Source: JARRKU01 sp050288425 (GTDB lineage Bacteria > Desulfobacterota > Desulfobacteria > Desulfobacterales > Desulfosarcinaceae). Taken from it: a stretch of DNA of 64,000 nucleotides. The position numbers and the translations under genes were made by a program. Positions 15,540 through 23,676 of this stretch are shown here, piece after piece. The DNA lies in assembly GCA_050288425.1 (NCBI GenBank), contig JBNKDU010000173.1, positions 1 to 64,000 of the forward strand, read 5' to 3'. The notes below the pieces were generated by a model. That model had not been told where the DNA came from, made no database searches, and saw only the letters and a program-made list of their open reading frames with translations. Every line of letters begins with the position of its first letter. The stretch's first letter is position 1.

Positions 15540-17072
15540 CTAGGCCGCGTGTTCGGGTGCGATCCGAATCCGGACGGACGGCCAGTGGACGTGGATGGCG
15601 GTGCCTTGGCCCTTGGCGGAAGTGATGGAAAAGATACCGCCGCTGTTTTTGGTGCGCTCGCGCATGCTGAGCAGCCCCATTCCGCTCATGGGGCCGGGAG
15701 TCAGCCGGATCTTCCTTTGGTCGAATCCCCGGCCGTCGTCGACCACGCTGAATTCGATTCCGTCCACCGCTCCGGTCAGGGAGAGCTGCACGCGGGAGGC
15801 GTTGCCGTGGCACGCCACATTGTGAAAGGCCTCCTGGGTCAGTCGGAAGATCACCACCTTGATGTTCTCGGGAATCTCGTATTCGGCCAATCCGATCTTC
15901 GTTCTCACCTCGAGGTGCGCGTAGCGTTTCTCGAAGTCGGAGCAGAACCACTCCAGCGTCGAGATGACACCCAGCTCGTCCAGACTCGACGGGTGCAGGC
16001 CCGACATGATGCGGCGGCTCTCATCGATGGCCAGCTTTATGGTGGCGATCTGACTGGTCAGCGAGTCGGGCCTGGCAACGCCGTTCTGCATATCCAATCT
16101 TATTTTTTCCAGGCTGAACTTGATGGCGCTCAGGGTGGTGGCCAGGCTGTCATGAATCTCCAGGGCGATGCGCTTGCGTTCCTCTTCCTGTACCACGAGC
16201 AGTTTGGCCGAGAGATGGCGTAGCCGTTCCTTGGAAGCCCGCAGGGCCTCCTCGGCTTTGGCGCGGTTTTGAATCTCGAAGCGCAGTTTCCGGTTGGCGT
16301 CTGAAAGATCGGCGGTCCGCAAGGCAACCCGCTCTTCTAGATGATCCCTGGCTTCGGCGAGTGCCGCCTGGGATCTTTTGCGTGCCATAATCTGTTGCTT
16401 CAAGGCCTCGTTGGTCTCGGCCAGATCGGCCGTGCGCTGCCGGACCCGGGCTTCCAGTCGATGGTGGGACCTTTTCAGGGCGCGCAATAGATTCTGGTTG
16501 TCCTTTTCAAGTTTCATGACCACCCGCACGGGGAAGAAATAGGCCAACATCGCGATGCCGATGCCCAGGATCATGCTGGGCACGAAGAAGATCAGGCAGT
16601 TCACCAGGACCCGATGGCCGGTGACGTTCACCTCGATGGCGCCGATGACGGCGTTGTTGAACCACAGCCTGGCGGTACCGTGCTGGGTCGAGTCTCCCCC
16701 AAAAAACCCTGTTTTTCGGTCTTCATGGTATTCATACTGGGTGATGGCTTTCCCGGTTTCATCCATGACCCGGATGGCCACGATGTCCTTGTTGGGGATG
16801 AAGCCGTGCAGGATCTCGAGGTATTTCTGGGCCTGGTATTTCCACAGCCTGGGGTTCTCGGCGATGACGGCCCGAAACTGCTCGGCCAGATACCGGGCAT
16901 GCTGGCCCGCCTTCCGGCGTAACGCGCGGGTCTCCTCGACATAGTAGATCGTCGGCGCGATGAATGCGATCAGCATGGCGATCACCACGGCCAGGGGTCC
17001 CAAACGCCGGGCCAGCAGGGCCGCTATCGGTTTGGTCGACTGTGATGTATCCATATCCATCCCCGCGTTCAA
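15540..17072 (-). CDS. Membrane sensor histidine kinase, NarL-partner type (HisKA_3)
   Basis: A 510-residue kinase. A membrane segment at about 28-46 and another at about 160-185 enclose a roughly 110-residue periplasmic domain. Then come two coiled-coil stretches with near-repeated sequence (RQRTADLAETNEALKQQ and ALRTADLSDANRKLRFE), and a HisKA_3 domain with the phosphorylated His in ERKRIALEIHDSL. A GHKL ATPase follows (VVDDGRGFD, MSGMGLLSMRER). Such kinases usually pair with a NarL/FixJ-type response regulator; none is present here. The ATG overlaps the stop of the PstS-like gene by 4 bp. In-frame ATGs at residues 5 and 7 are alternatives. The stop lies just beyond the octamer array. Confidence 0.92.
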   Translation of the reverse strand: MNAGMDMDTSQSTKPIAALLARRLGPLAVVIAMLIAFIAPTIYYVEETRALRRKAGQHARYLAEQFRAVIAENPRLWKYQAQKYLEILHGFIPNKDIVAIRVMDETGKAITQYEYHEDRKTGFFGGDSTQHGTARLWFNNAVIGAIEVNVTGHRVLVNCLIFFVPSMILGIGIAMLAYFFPVRVVMKLEKDNQNLLRALKRSHHRLEARVRQRTADLAETNEALKQQIMARKRSQAALAEARDHLEERVALRTADLSDANRKLRFEIQNRAKAEEALRASKERLRHLSAKLLVVQEEERKRIALEIHDSLATTLSAIKFSLEKIRLDMQNGVARPDSLTSQIATIKLAIDESRRIMSGLHPSSLDELGVISTLEWFCSDFEKRYAHLEVRTKIGLAEYEIPENIKVVIFRLTQEAFHNVACHGNASRVQLSLTGAVDGIEFSVVDDGRGFDQRKIRLTPGPMSGMGLLSMRERTKNSGGIFSITSAKGQGTAIHVHWPSVRIRIAPEHAA

Positions 17073-17911
17073 TCGATGGGAGCATACCCATTATGCCGCA
17101 ACAGGTCTTTGCCGTCGGCGGAATGCACGAAGTCCATGAATTCCGCTGCCTCCGGGGGCAACCGCTCCCCATGGAAGACAAAGCGCAATAATTTGGTCAG
17201 CCGGTATGCCTGGCTGTCGATGTTTTGGACCGATGGGAGGACGCCGTCGAACGCGAGGGGCTTGATGGCCCAATTACCTGCCGTGATGGAACCGAGATCG
17301 GTGATCCCGATGGCATGGGGCGTTCCGGCGAGCATACGATTCATTTTCTGGTCGGAGAAGAGGGCGATCCAACGCCGGGATGTCCATGCATCCTGGAAGA
17401 CCTCTTTGAAACCCGGGATTCCCTTTTCGAGGACCCAGATACTGCTGTCACCGGGCTCGCGGATGAGCACGACGATCTCCTGCCGGTTGTTCCACTGGGT
17501 TTGATGGCCCGTGAGAATCCCCAACAGGGTATCGGCGGTGATGCCGCTTTCCTCGACTGTCGGATGAACGCCGATCACGACGGCGGTGCGGGCGTACGGC
17601 CGCACCGCCAAGCCCAGCCGGCGCTCGTCCGCCTTCAGCGGCCGCGATGCCAGCCCGACGTCGATGGCGCCTTCGGCCACCGCCCGGATACCGCCTTTGG
17701 AACCGATGCTTGCCGGAATCTCAATGCGGATGGCCGGATGCCGGCCCATATAGACCTTGGCGAGGACGCGTGTAACCGCCAGGTTGCTCCCCGACCCGGC
17801 AAAAACGAGGGTCTTCGGGGCGGCTTCGGCCAAAAAAGCGCGCTCTGGCGTCGTCGCCATTAGAATCAGCGCGAAGAGCACCGTCGCGAATACAGGTATG
17901 CGCTGTCTGAT
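17069..17911 (-). CDS. PstS-like phosphate/anion-binding periplasmic protein; start codon uncertain
   Basis: About 280 residues of the PstS-like binding-protein family: LVFAGSGSNLAVTRVLAKVY near the start, then IGSKGGIRAVAEGAIDVGLASRPL, and a C-terminal PEAAEFMDFVHSADGKDLL. It overlaps the kinase gene by 4 bp and has no pst transport genes near it, so it may serve as a ligand receptor for the kinase. The start is unclear. No ATG, GTG or TTG lies at a sensible distance from the only strong ribosome site (GGGAGGAG); an in-frame ATC at 17911 does and would give a good signal peptide (RQRIPVFATVLFALIL). The next in-frame candidate is GTG at 17881, which would cut the signal peptide in half. Confidence 0.8.
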   Translation of the reverse strand: MRQRIPVFATVLFALILMATTPERAFLAEAAPKTLVFAGSGSNLAVTRVLAKVYMGRHPAIRIEIPASIGSKGGIRAVAEGAIDVGLASRPLKADERRLGLAVRPYARTAVVIGVHPTVEESGITADTLLGILTGHQTQWNNRQEIVVLIREPGDSSIWVLEKGIPGFKEVFQDAWTSRRWIALFSDQKMNRMLAGTPHAIGITDLGSITAGNWAIKPLAFDGVLPSVQNIDSQAYRLTKLLRFVFHGERLPPEAAEFMDFVHSADGKDLLRHNGYAPID

Positions 17912-18000
17912 GAATGGCTCCTCCCGGTTTTCAGGTACGTTTTCTGAAACTAGGGACCCACGGGAGCCTGTCAAGATGGAGCCGGGGTGTGGCCCGGCCG

Positions 18001-19212
18001 TCAGACCAGATTTTCTTCTTCCATGTTCTGCATGGCGCGCTTCATCTGGCGGACGGCCTGACGTATGCGGTGTTCGTTCTCCACCAGGGCCAGACGCAGG
18101 TAGCCTTCCCCCTCTTCGCCGAAGCCGATGCCCGGCGCCAGGGCCACGTTGGCCCGGTTCATCATCTCGATGGAGAATTCCATGGATCCCAACCTGTCGA
18201 AAGGCGCCGGAATCTTCGCCCAGACGAACATGCCCGCCTTGGGCGGCGTCACGGGCCATCCGATTCGCTCCAGACCGTCGCACATCACGTTGCGACGGCT
18301 TTCGTAGAGACCGGCCTGCCGGATCACATCGTCGTCGCAGTGACGCAGGGCCATGATGCCGGCGATCTGGATGGCCGAGAAGATCCCGTAGTCGTAATAT
18401 CCCTTGATCTTGCGCAGGGCGGCCACGATGTCGGCATTGCCCACGCAATAGCCCAGCCGCCAGCCGGCCATGTTGTAGGATTTGGAAAAGGAGCCGAACT
18501 CCACGGCCACGTCCCGGGCGCCTTCCATCTCCAGGAAGCTGGGGGCCACGTAGCCATCGAAGGTGATCTTGGCATAGGCGAAATCATGGATCACCATGAA
18601 CCGGTGCTTTTTGGCCAGGGCGATGATTTCGCGGAAGATCTCCCGACTGCCCAGCATGCTGGTGGGATTGTGGGGATAGTTGAGGATCAGGACCTTGGGC
18701 TTGGGATGTACGTTTTCGCACATCATGGCGATGCGGCTGATGAAGGCCTCTTCGGCTTCCAGGGGAATGCGGATCACGCTGCCGCCGGCGATGATGGCGG
18801 CATAGACATGGATGGGAAAGGCCGGCGCCGGAACCAGCACCGTGTCCCCGGGGCCGATAAGGGCCAGGGCCAGGTGGGAGATACCCTCCTTGGAGCCGAT
18901 GGTGCAGATCACCTCCGCATCGGAGTCGAGCTCGACCCCGTATTCGGCACTGTACTTCTTGGCGATTTCGCGGCGCAGGTTGCGCAGGCCGTCGGCCACG
19001 GGATAGCGGTGGGTACGCGGATCGTTGGAAACCTCGATGAGCTTGTCGATGACCAGTTGGGGCGCGGGGTCCACCGGGTTGCCCATGCCCAGGTCGATGA
19101 CGTCGTCGCCGTTCCAGCGCTTCTCCATTTTTATCTTGTTGATCATGCCGAACAGATAGGGCGGCAATTGGGCCATGCGCTGTGCGAATTGAAATTTGTT
19201 CTCCTCATCCAT
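18001..19212 (-). CDS. alaC: PLP-dependent aminotransferase, AlaC type
   Basis: A 403-residue fold-type I aminotransferase. The substrate-side GMGNPVDPAP, the cofactor-binding LNYPHNPTSML, the HDFAYAKITFDG segment, and the Schiff-base lysine in EFGSFSKSYNMAGWRLGYCVGN are all visible. The overall pattern fits the AlaC group (glutamate-pyruvate aminotransferase, making alanine). LL-diaminopimelate and other class I/II aminotransferases look similar, so the substrate is a family-level call. The ATG at 19212 follows AGAAGGAGCG. A terminator-like hairpin and a second stem lie in the leader, so attenuation is possible. Confidence 0.85.
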   Translation of the reverse strand: MDEENKFQFAQRMAQLPPYLFGMINKIKMEKRWNGDDVIDLGMGNPVDPAPQLVIDKLIEVSNDPRTHRYPVADGLRNLRREIAKKYSAEYGVELDSDAEVICTIGSKEGISHLALALIGPGDTVLVPAPAFPIHVYAAIIAGGSVIRIPLEAEEAFISRIAMMCENVHPKPKVLILNYPHNPTSMLGSREIFREIIALAKKHRFMVIHDFAYAKITFDGYVAPSFLEMEGARDVAVEFGSFSKSYNMAGWRLGYCVGNADIVAALRKIKGYYDYGIFSAIQIAGIMALRHCDDDVIRQAGLYESRRNVMCDGLERIGWPVTPPKAGMFVWAKIPAPFDRLGSMEFSIEMMNRANVALAPGIGFGEEGEGYLRLALVENEHRIRQAVRQMKRAMQNMEEENLV

Positions 19213-19229
19213 GGAATACGCTCCTTCTG

Positions 19230-19309
19230 CAAAACAGAACCCCGGATCGATCCGGCCGATCCGGGGCTTGAAGCAAAACGCCACCGGCCGACCGTTACAG
19301 CCCGTGGCG
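19230..19309 (-). promoter_or_regulatory. Possible attenuator leader of the aminotransferase gene
   Basis: On the minus strand a first stem (19309-19304 with 19284-19279, extendable past one mismatch) is followed by a 10-bp hairpin, CCCCGGATCG / CGATCCGGGG with a 7-nt loop (19266-19240). The sequence TTCTGTTTTG comes next and then the ribosome site. A terminator-like hairpin inside the leader, just ahead of the gene it would switch off, suggests a riboswitch, protein-controlled attenuator or similar. I could not match the upstream part to a riboswitch class I know. Confidence 0.4.
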
Positions 19310-19466
19310 TGGTGTTTCGAACTTGGCTAATGCGCCGTGACCACCTCCCGAGCTGTGCTGCCCGCGGCGGCGGCGGCAAAGGATATGTCCGACATCATAT
19401 ATTTTCCGCCTCAAGGTTCCAATATGATCGCACTATATAGAAGACGACCGAAGGTGTCAAGAAAAC

Positions 19467-19582
19467 TTAGGGGACGTTGCTAACTTATTAACTTAATCAC
19501 AGGGTCAGGCAATACGGTTTCCAAGTATAGAAATATCGATTCGAAAACCGGACTAAGTTAATAAGTTAGCAACGTCCCCTAA
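19467..19582. mobile_element. Palindromic element (MITE/REP-like), 116 bp
   Basis: Two perfect 29-bp inverted arms (19467-19495 and 19554-19582) enclose a 58-bp centre. The outer end reads TTAGGGGACGTTGC and the inner end TAACTTATTAACTTA. The arms are AT-richer than the neighbouring genes. There is no open frame inside, so it is non-autonomous. The GGGGACGTTGC ends resemble REP sequences mobilised by IS200-like (RAYT) transposases, but that is from memory. It lies between the divergent aminotransferase and CbiO-like genes, 25 bp before the latter. Confidence 0.7.
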
Positions 19583-19607
19583 ATGATATGGCAATTGATG
19601 AGGGAGT

Positions 19608-20351
19608 ATGTTACATCCAGTCCCCATGACCGACGACGACATCATCATCCGGCTCGACAAGATCTGCTTCGGCTATCCCCAACGCGCTCCCGTGCTGTCG
19701 GACCTCGATTTCACCATGCGCCGGGGTGAACGCATCGGCTGGGTGGCGCCCAACGGAAGCGGCAAGACCACCCTGTTTCATATCATCATGGGGTTGCTGC
19801 CCCCCGTCAGCGGCCGGATCGAGATCTTCGGCCGGTCTGTAAGCATGGAAAAGGATTTCGTCGGGGTGCGCCAACGCATCGGCTTGCTGTTCCAGGATGC
19901 CGACGATCAGCTCTTTTCACCCACCGTGCTGGAGGACGTGGCCTTCGGCCCCTTGAATATGGGCAAATCCAAGGAGGAGGCCATCGCCATCTCCCGGGCC
20001 ACCTTGCGCAAGTTGGGTCTCGAAGGTTTCGAGGACCGGGTGACCTTCAAGTTATCGGGGGGCGAGAAACGGCTGGTGGCCCTGGCCACGGTGCTGGCCA
20101 TGGAACCGGAAGTACTTTTGCTGGACGAGCCCACCAGCGGCCTGGACAAGGAGACCAAGGTGCGGCTCAAGGAAGTGCTCCGGGGGCTCGATCTCTCTTA
20201 CATCCTCATTTGCCACGAATTCGACTTCATGGCCGACATGGTCACCGGCTTTCAGACGCTGCAGGACGGCAAGATCATCGTAGATTCCGAACGCCATCCC
20301 CATGTGCACGAGCATGCGCATCCCCTGGGGCGGCAGCCGCACAAACATTAG
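19608..20351 (+). CDS. CbiO/EcfA-like ABC transporter ATP-binding protein
   Basis: A 247-residue ATPase. Walker A is APNGSGKTT (Ala replaces the usual first Gly), the Q loop GLLFQDADDQLFSPTVLEDVAFGPLN is diagnostic of the CbiO/EcfA group, the signature is KLSGGEKR and Walker B is VLLLDEPTSGLD, followed by the switch ICHEFDF. The C-terminus is His-rich (HPHVHEHAHPLGRQPHKH), which suggests a nickel- or cobalt-type ECF transporter. No CbiM, CbiN or CbiQ gene is next to it, and a palindromic element sits just upstream, so the set may have been separated. The start is uncertain: ATG at 19608 has AGGGAG only one base upstream, and ATG at 19626 has no good site. Confidence 0.85.
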   Translation: MLHPVPMTDDDIIIRLDKICFGYPQRAPVLSDLDFTMRRGERIGWVAPNGSGKTTLFHIIMGLLPPVSGRIEIFGRSVSMEKDFVGVRQRIGLLFQDADDQLFSPTVLEDVAFGPLNMGKSKEEAIAISRATLRKLGLEGFEDRVTFKLSGGEKRLVALATVLAMEPEVLLLDEPTSGLDKETKVRLKEVLRGLDLSYILICHEFDFMADMVTGFQTLQDGKIIVDSERHPHVHEHAHPLGRQPHKH

Positions 20352-20385
20352 GCTGGTGGGAACAACACCGGGGTTGCAAAAAATT

Positions 20386-21006
20386 ATGAGCGGTCCGTCC
20401 TTTATCATCCATCTGATCCGCCATGGAGAGGTGCACAACCCCCAGGGGATCCTCTACGGCCGGCTGCCGCGCTTCGCCCTCAGCGATCAAGGCCGCCGGC
20501 AGGCCGACGCCGCCGGCCGCCATTTACGTCACAGACCGTTGCGGGCGCTGTTCAGCAGTCCCATGCTTCGCGCCAGGCAGACGGCCGAAGCGATCCACCG
20601 ATACCACCTGCATCTGAACGTTCGAATCACGGGGTTGATCAACGAAGTGTGTACTTCCTACGAGGGATGTCCCGGGAACGAAGTCGATGCCCGGGACGGC
20701 GATATCTACACGGGCGCGGGTGACGATTTCGAGCAACCCGCCGACCTCGTGACCCGCACCCGAAAATTCATCGCCCGGGAACGCCGGCGCCACGCCGGAG
20801 AAGAAGTTGCCGCCGTGACCCACGGAGACGTGGTCACCTTCATGGCGCTTTGGGCCATGGGAGTGTCAGCGGTACCCGAAAACAAGACCCGGCTCGTCCG
20901 GGCGGGGTTTCCCGAGGCCTATCCGGGCCACGCCTCCATCACCACGCTGACCTACCGCGGCGGCGATCCGGAGCGACGGCCGACCGTCGATTACTATCAA
21001 CCCTGA
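20386..21006 (+). CDS. Histidine phosphatase (phosphoglycerate-mutase superfamily)
   Basis: A 206-residue enzyme with the catalytic motif LIRHGEVHNP near the start (phospho-His in RHG), the FSSPMLRARQTAEAI motif, and the second catalytic His in VAAVTHGDVV. Members include CobC (alpha-ribazole phosphatase) and broad phosphatases. The CbiO-like gene just upstream makes a cobalamin link worth noting, but the sequence alone does not prove it. The ATG at 20386 is used because the frame upstream runs into the preceding gene. The 3' end overlaps the convergent SHOCT gene by 10 bp. Confidence 0.82.
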   Translation: MSGPSFIIHLIRHGEVHNPQGILYGRLPRFALSDQGRRQADAAGRHLRHRPLRALFSSPMLRARQTAEAIHRYHLHLNVRITGLINEVCTSYEGCPGNEVDARDGDIYTGAGDDFEQPADLVTRTRKFIARERRRHAGEEVAAVTHGDVVTFMALWAMGVSAVPENKTRLVRAGFPEAYPGHASITTLTYRGGDPERRPTVDYYQP

Positions 21007-21356
21007 CCGAGCTCGCGACGCATGGACTTGAAGCTGACTTCGTCGATTTCGCCCCGGGCGTAGCGCCGTTTCAATATCTCCAGGGCGTCCGGCACATCAT
21101 GTGCCGCGGCATTATCGCCGCGGCGACCGGGAAACAGGCCCGCGATCAACAATCCCAGGGCTCCCAATACCACCAACCAGAAAATACCCATCACCAGTCC
21201 CATGCCTCCATGACCCATCATGCCGTGGCGGGGCATGTGCCAGCCGCCCCAGCGGCCGCCGAACAGGTAGAGTCCGTCGGACAGAAACCAGATGCCGGCG
21301 GCGATCAGGGCCGCCGACAGCCCCAAACTCAGCCAGATGGCTCGATTGTTTTTCAT
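20997..21356 (-). CDS. Small membrane protein with C-terminal SHOCT domain
   Basis: A 119-residue protein with two membrane segments (about 8-28 and 53-75), a Gly/Met/His-rich stretch between them (RWGGWHMPRHGMMGHGGMG), and a C-terminal SHOCT motif (DALEILKRRYARGEIDEVSFKSMRREL). SHOCT domains are short helical modules of unknown detail, often at the ends of membrane proteins. The Met/His-rich loop echoes the zraP-like protein upstream on the same strand, so it may belong to the same metal or envelope stress response. The ribosome site AGGAG lies before the ATG at 21356. Confidence 0.8.
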   Translation of the reverse strand: MKNNRAIWLSLGLSAALIAAGIWFLSDGLYLFGGRWGGWHMPRHGMMGHGGMGLVMGIFWLVVLGALGLLIAGLFPGRRGDNAAAHDVPDALEILKRRYARGEIDEVSFKSMRRELGQG

Positions 21357-21522
21357 GGATCGGACTCCTGTTCGGTTTCCTGGAAGTCATCCCGAAGCAG
21401 TCTTCGGGCCAGCGATGACTTCTCATTCCTCTTGCAAAGGGGCGGCTTCCCGGTCTTCGGCGGATAGCCGTCCGCGGCCTGACATCCCTCCGGGTGCGGG
21501 AGCAGTCCCCCGCGCCGGAAGC

Positions 21523-22047
21523 TTAGCGCCAGCAGCTGCCGTAGCCGTAGCCGCGTCCGTGGTGGTCTTGTCCGCGATAGTCTTCGGGCAGCAGTTTACG
21601 CATCTCCAACCGGTGGCTTACCGCTTTCTCGTCAAATTTTGCCTCCAGTCCGGAGAGCTTCTTCTGCAGGTCGGCCACTTTGCCCCTGTCGGGATCGTCC
21701 TTGTGCAATTCCCTGTCCAGGTCGATATTGGCATCTTCGATATCCCGGCGCAGTTTGCGGGTCTCGTCATAAAAGCTCTCCCTGGCCGCATCGATCCGGG
21801 CCCGGGTCTCTTCGGGCAGATCCCCCCAGTAGCCGTCTCCGCCACGGTGGTAGGGGCCGTTCCCCATCATCGGACCACCATAGCCCATCATATGACCGTC
21901 GTATCCCATCATCGGGCCGCCATAGCCGCCCATGTGACGCCCATAGCCTCCGTCGTACATGCCGCCGTGGGCAAAGGCCACGGCCGCGATGGCCAGGGTC
22001 AGCAAAGCTGCCGATACGCCGATGGTGGTTTTCATCTTCTTGCTCAT
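21523..22047 (-). CDS. zraP: ZraP/CpxP-like periplasmic metal-stress protein
   Basis: A 174-residue exported protein: a Lys-rich start, a hydrophobic signal ending AIAAVAFAHGG, then a Gly/Met/Tyr/His-rich low-complexity region with repeated GGYGGPMMGYDGHMMGYGG-type units (about residues 28-65). A helical ZraP/Spy-like region follows (LPEETRARIDAARESFYDETRKLRRDIEDANIDLDRELH). ZraP is a zinc-binding periplasmic chaperone that tunes the ZraS kinase. It lies downstream of zraS-zraR homologues with its own possible sigma-54 promoter. The start at 22047 follows AAGGAGAATGG. Confidence 0.85.
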   Translation of the reverse strand: MSKKMKTTIGVSAALLTLAIAAVAFAHGGMYDGGYGRHMGGYGGPMMGYDGHMMGYGGPMMGNGPYHRGGDGYWGDLPEETRARIDAARESFYDETRKLRRDIEDANIDLDRELHKDDPDRGKVADLQKKLSGLEAKFDEKAVSHRLEMRKLLPEDYRGQDHHGRGYGYGSCWR

Positions 22048-22117
22048 TGTCCATTCTCCTTGTGTTTGAATTCAATTTTACTCGCACGTGGCGATGCTGT
22101 TGTTTGTTCAACACTAT

Positions 22118-22133
22118 TTCAATGGCCGTGCCA
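22118..22133 (-). promoter_or_regulatory. Possible sigma-54 promoter of zraP
   Basis: The minus strand reads TGGCACGGCCATTGAA, close to the sigma-54 consensus TGGCACN5TTGC with one mismatch in the -12 element. It lies about 70 bp before zraP and just downstream of a gene for a sigma-54-dependent activator. Confidence 0.5.
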
Positions 22134-22299
22134 ATCCGGGCCGGGCTGCCGCTAATTTTGTATAACCACCTGATTATATGTCTAATAAAACTAATGGCCC
22201 GGTCGTTGGTTCGGCGCGCATCGTCACGGGCCGGGTAAAAAAGAAACGGATTCGGCGGGACAGAATCGAACTGCGGGTAAAAAGGTTACGGACAAAGCT

Positions 22300-23676
22300 C
22301 TATGCCTCGTCATAACCCTTCAGCTTGTTGTGCAGGGTCTTGCGGGTGATGCCCAGCCGGCGCGCGGTCTCGCTTTTGTTGCCGCCGGTGGCCTCCAGGG
22401 TGGCCAGGATGGCCTCTTTTTCGATCTCTTCCAGGGAGCGGGTGCCGTCGGTGGCCGGCGTCGGCGAAGCCGCGACCTCGTGTCCGGGGTGGTTTTTTAC
22501 TACGTTCATAGGCAGCTGCGTCTCGGTGACGTGTTCGCCGGCAAGCAGGATCACGGCCCGCTCCACGGCGTTTTCCAACTCGCGCACGTTGCCGGGCCAG
22601 TCGTATTTGACCAGCATGTCCATGGCCAGGGGGGCGAAACCTTTGGCGGTCTTGCGGTTCCGCCGGGCGAACTTCTGCAGGAAGTGGTGGGCCAGCAGGG
22701 GAACGTCGTCACGGCGTTCGCGCAGGGGCGGCACATGCAGGGTCATCACATTGAGCCGGTAGAAAAGGTCCTCGCGGAAGCGGCCGGCGGTCACCTCGGC
22801 CTCCAGGTCGCGGTTGGTGGCGGCCACGATGCGCACGTCCACGCGGAGCACTTCCTGGCCGCCCACCCGCTGGATCTCCTTCTCCTGGATGGCCCGCAGC
22901 AGTTTGGCCTGCATCACGGCGGACGTCTCTCCGATCTCGTCCAGGAAGAGGGTGCCCCCGTCGGCCTGCATGAACCGGCCTTCGCGCCGCCGGTCCGCGC
23001 CGGTGAAGGCGCCGCGTTCGTGGCCGAACAGCTCCGACTCCAGCAGGGTCTCGGCGATGGCCGCGCAGTTCACCGTCACCAACGGCCGGTCCTTGCGCGG
23101 GCTGTTGTGGTGCAGGGCCCGGGCCACCAGTTCCTTGCCCGTTCCGCTCTCGCCGCTGATCAGTACCGTGGCCTCCGAAGGGGCCACCATGGAGAGCATC
23201 TCCATCATGGCCTGCATGGATTCACTCTGGCCGATGATGTTATCCAGCTCCATGCCGTCGTCCAGGCGTTCCTTGAGGCGACGGTTTTCCTCCCGGAGCC
23301 CGGCATGCTCCCGGGCCCGCTCGATGGTCATCTTGAGCACATCGAAATCCAGGGGTTTGATCAGATAGTCGTAGGCCCCGGCCTTGAGGGCTTCCACCGC
23401 GGACTCCACCGAGGAGTAGGCCGTCATGATGATCACCGGAATGGAGGGATTGTAGGCCTTGATCTCGGCCAGGGCCGTGATGCCGCTCATGCGGGCCATG
23501 CGTACGTCCATGAGGATCAGATCGAAGGCTTCCTCGTGCACCCGCCCTACGGCCGTGTCGCCGTCTTCGGCGGTCTGCACTTCGTACCCCCAGCTGCGGG
23601 AGATGGTCTTCAGTGTGGTCAGATGACCGGGATCGTCGTCCACGATCAATAGTTTCGCGTTGCGGGTGACGCTCAT
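22300..23676 (-). CDS. zraR: Sigma-54-dependent response regulator, ZraR/AtoC type
   Basis: A 458-residue NtrC-family activator. A receiver domain comes first (acceptor Asp in FDLILMDVRM, residues about 5-120), then an AAA+ domain (Walker A GESGTGKELVARALH; the sigma-54-contacting GAFTGA in ELFGHERGAFTGADRR; Walker B GGTLFLDEIGE). A Fis-type helix-turn-helix ends it (ATGGNKSETARRLGITRKTLHNKLK). It should activate sigma-54 promoters, probably including the one before zraP. It overlaps the kinase gene by 4 bp. Confidence 0.93.
   Translation of the reverse strand: MSVTRNAKLLIVDDDPGHLTTLKTISRSWGYEVQTAEDGDTAVGRVHEEAFDLILMDVRMARMSGITALAEIKAYNPSIPVIIMTAYSSVESAVEALKAGAYDYLIKPLDFDVLKMTIERAREHAGLREENRRLKERLDDGMELDNIIGQSESMQAMMEMLSMVAPSEATVLISGESGTGKELVARALHHNSPRKDRPLVTVNCAAIAETLLESELFGHERGAFTGADRRREGRFMQADGGTLFLDEIGETSAVMQAKLLRAIQEKEIQRVGGQEVLRVDVRIVAATNRDLEAEVTAGRFREDLFYRLNVMTLHVPPLRERRDDVPLLAHHFLQKFARRNRKTAKGFAPLAMDMLVKYDWPGNVRELENAVERAVILLAGEHVTETQLPMNVVKNHPGHEVAASPTPATDGTRSLEEIEKEAILATLEATGGNKSETARRLGITRKTLHNKLKGYDEA

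Noticed and set aside
15106..15951. Open frames running through the octamer array that encode repeats such as NRPTSQPTNEPTDQ
   Set aside because: All frames in both directions stay open because of the repeat composition; the array lies between two convergent stop codons and the peptides match no family.
17069..18448. A 459-codon version of the PstS-like gene starting at 18448
   Set aside because: The first 170 residues would lie antisense to the aminotransferase gene, are arginine-rich and have no signal peptide.
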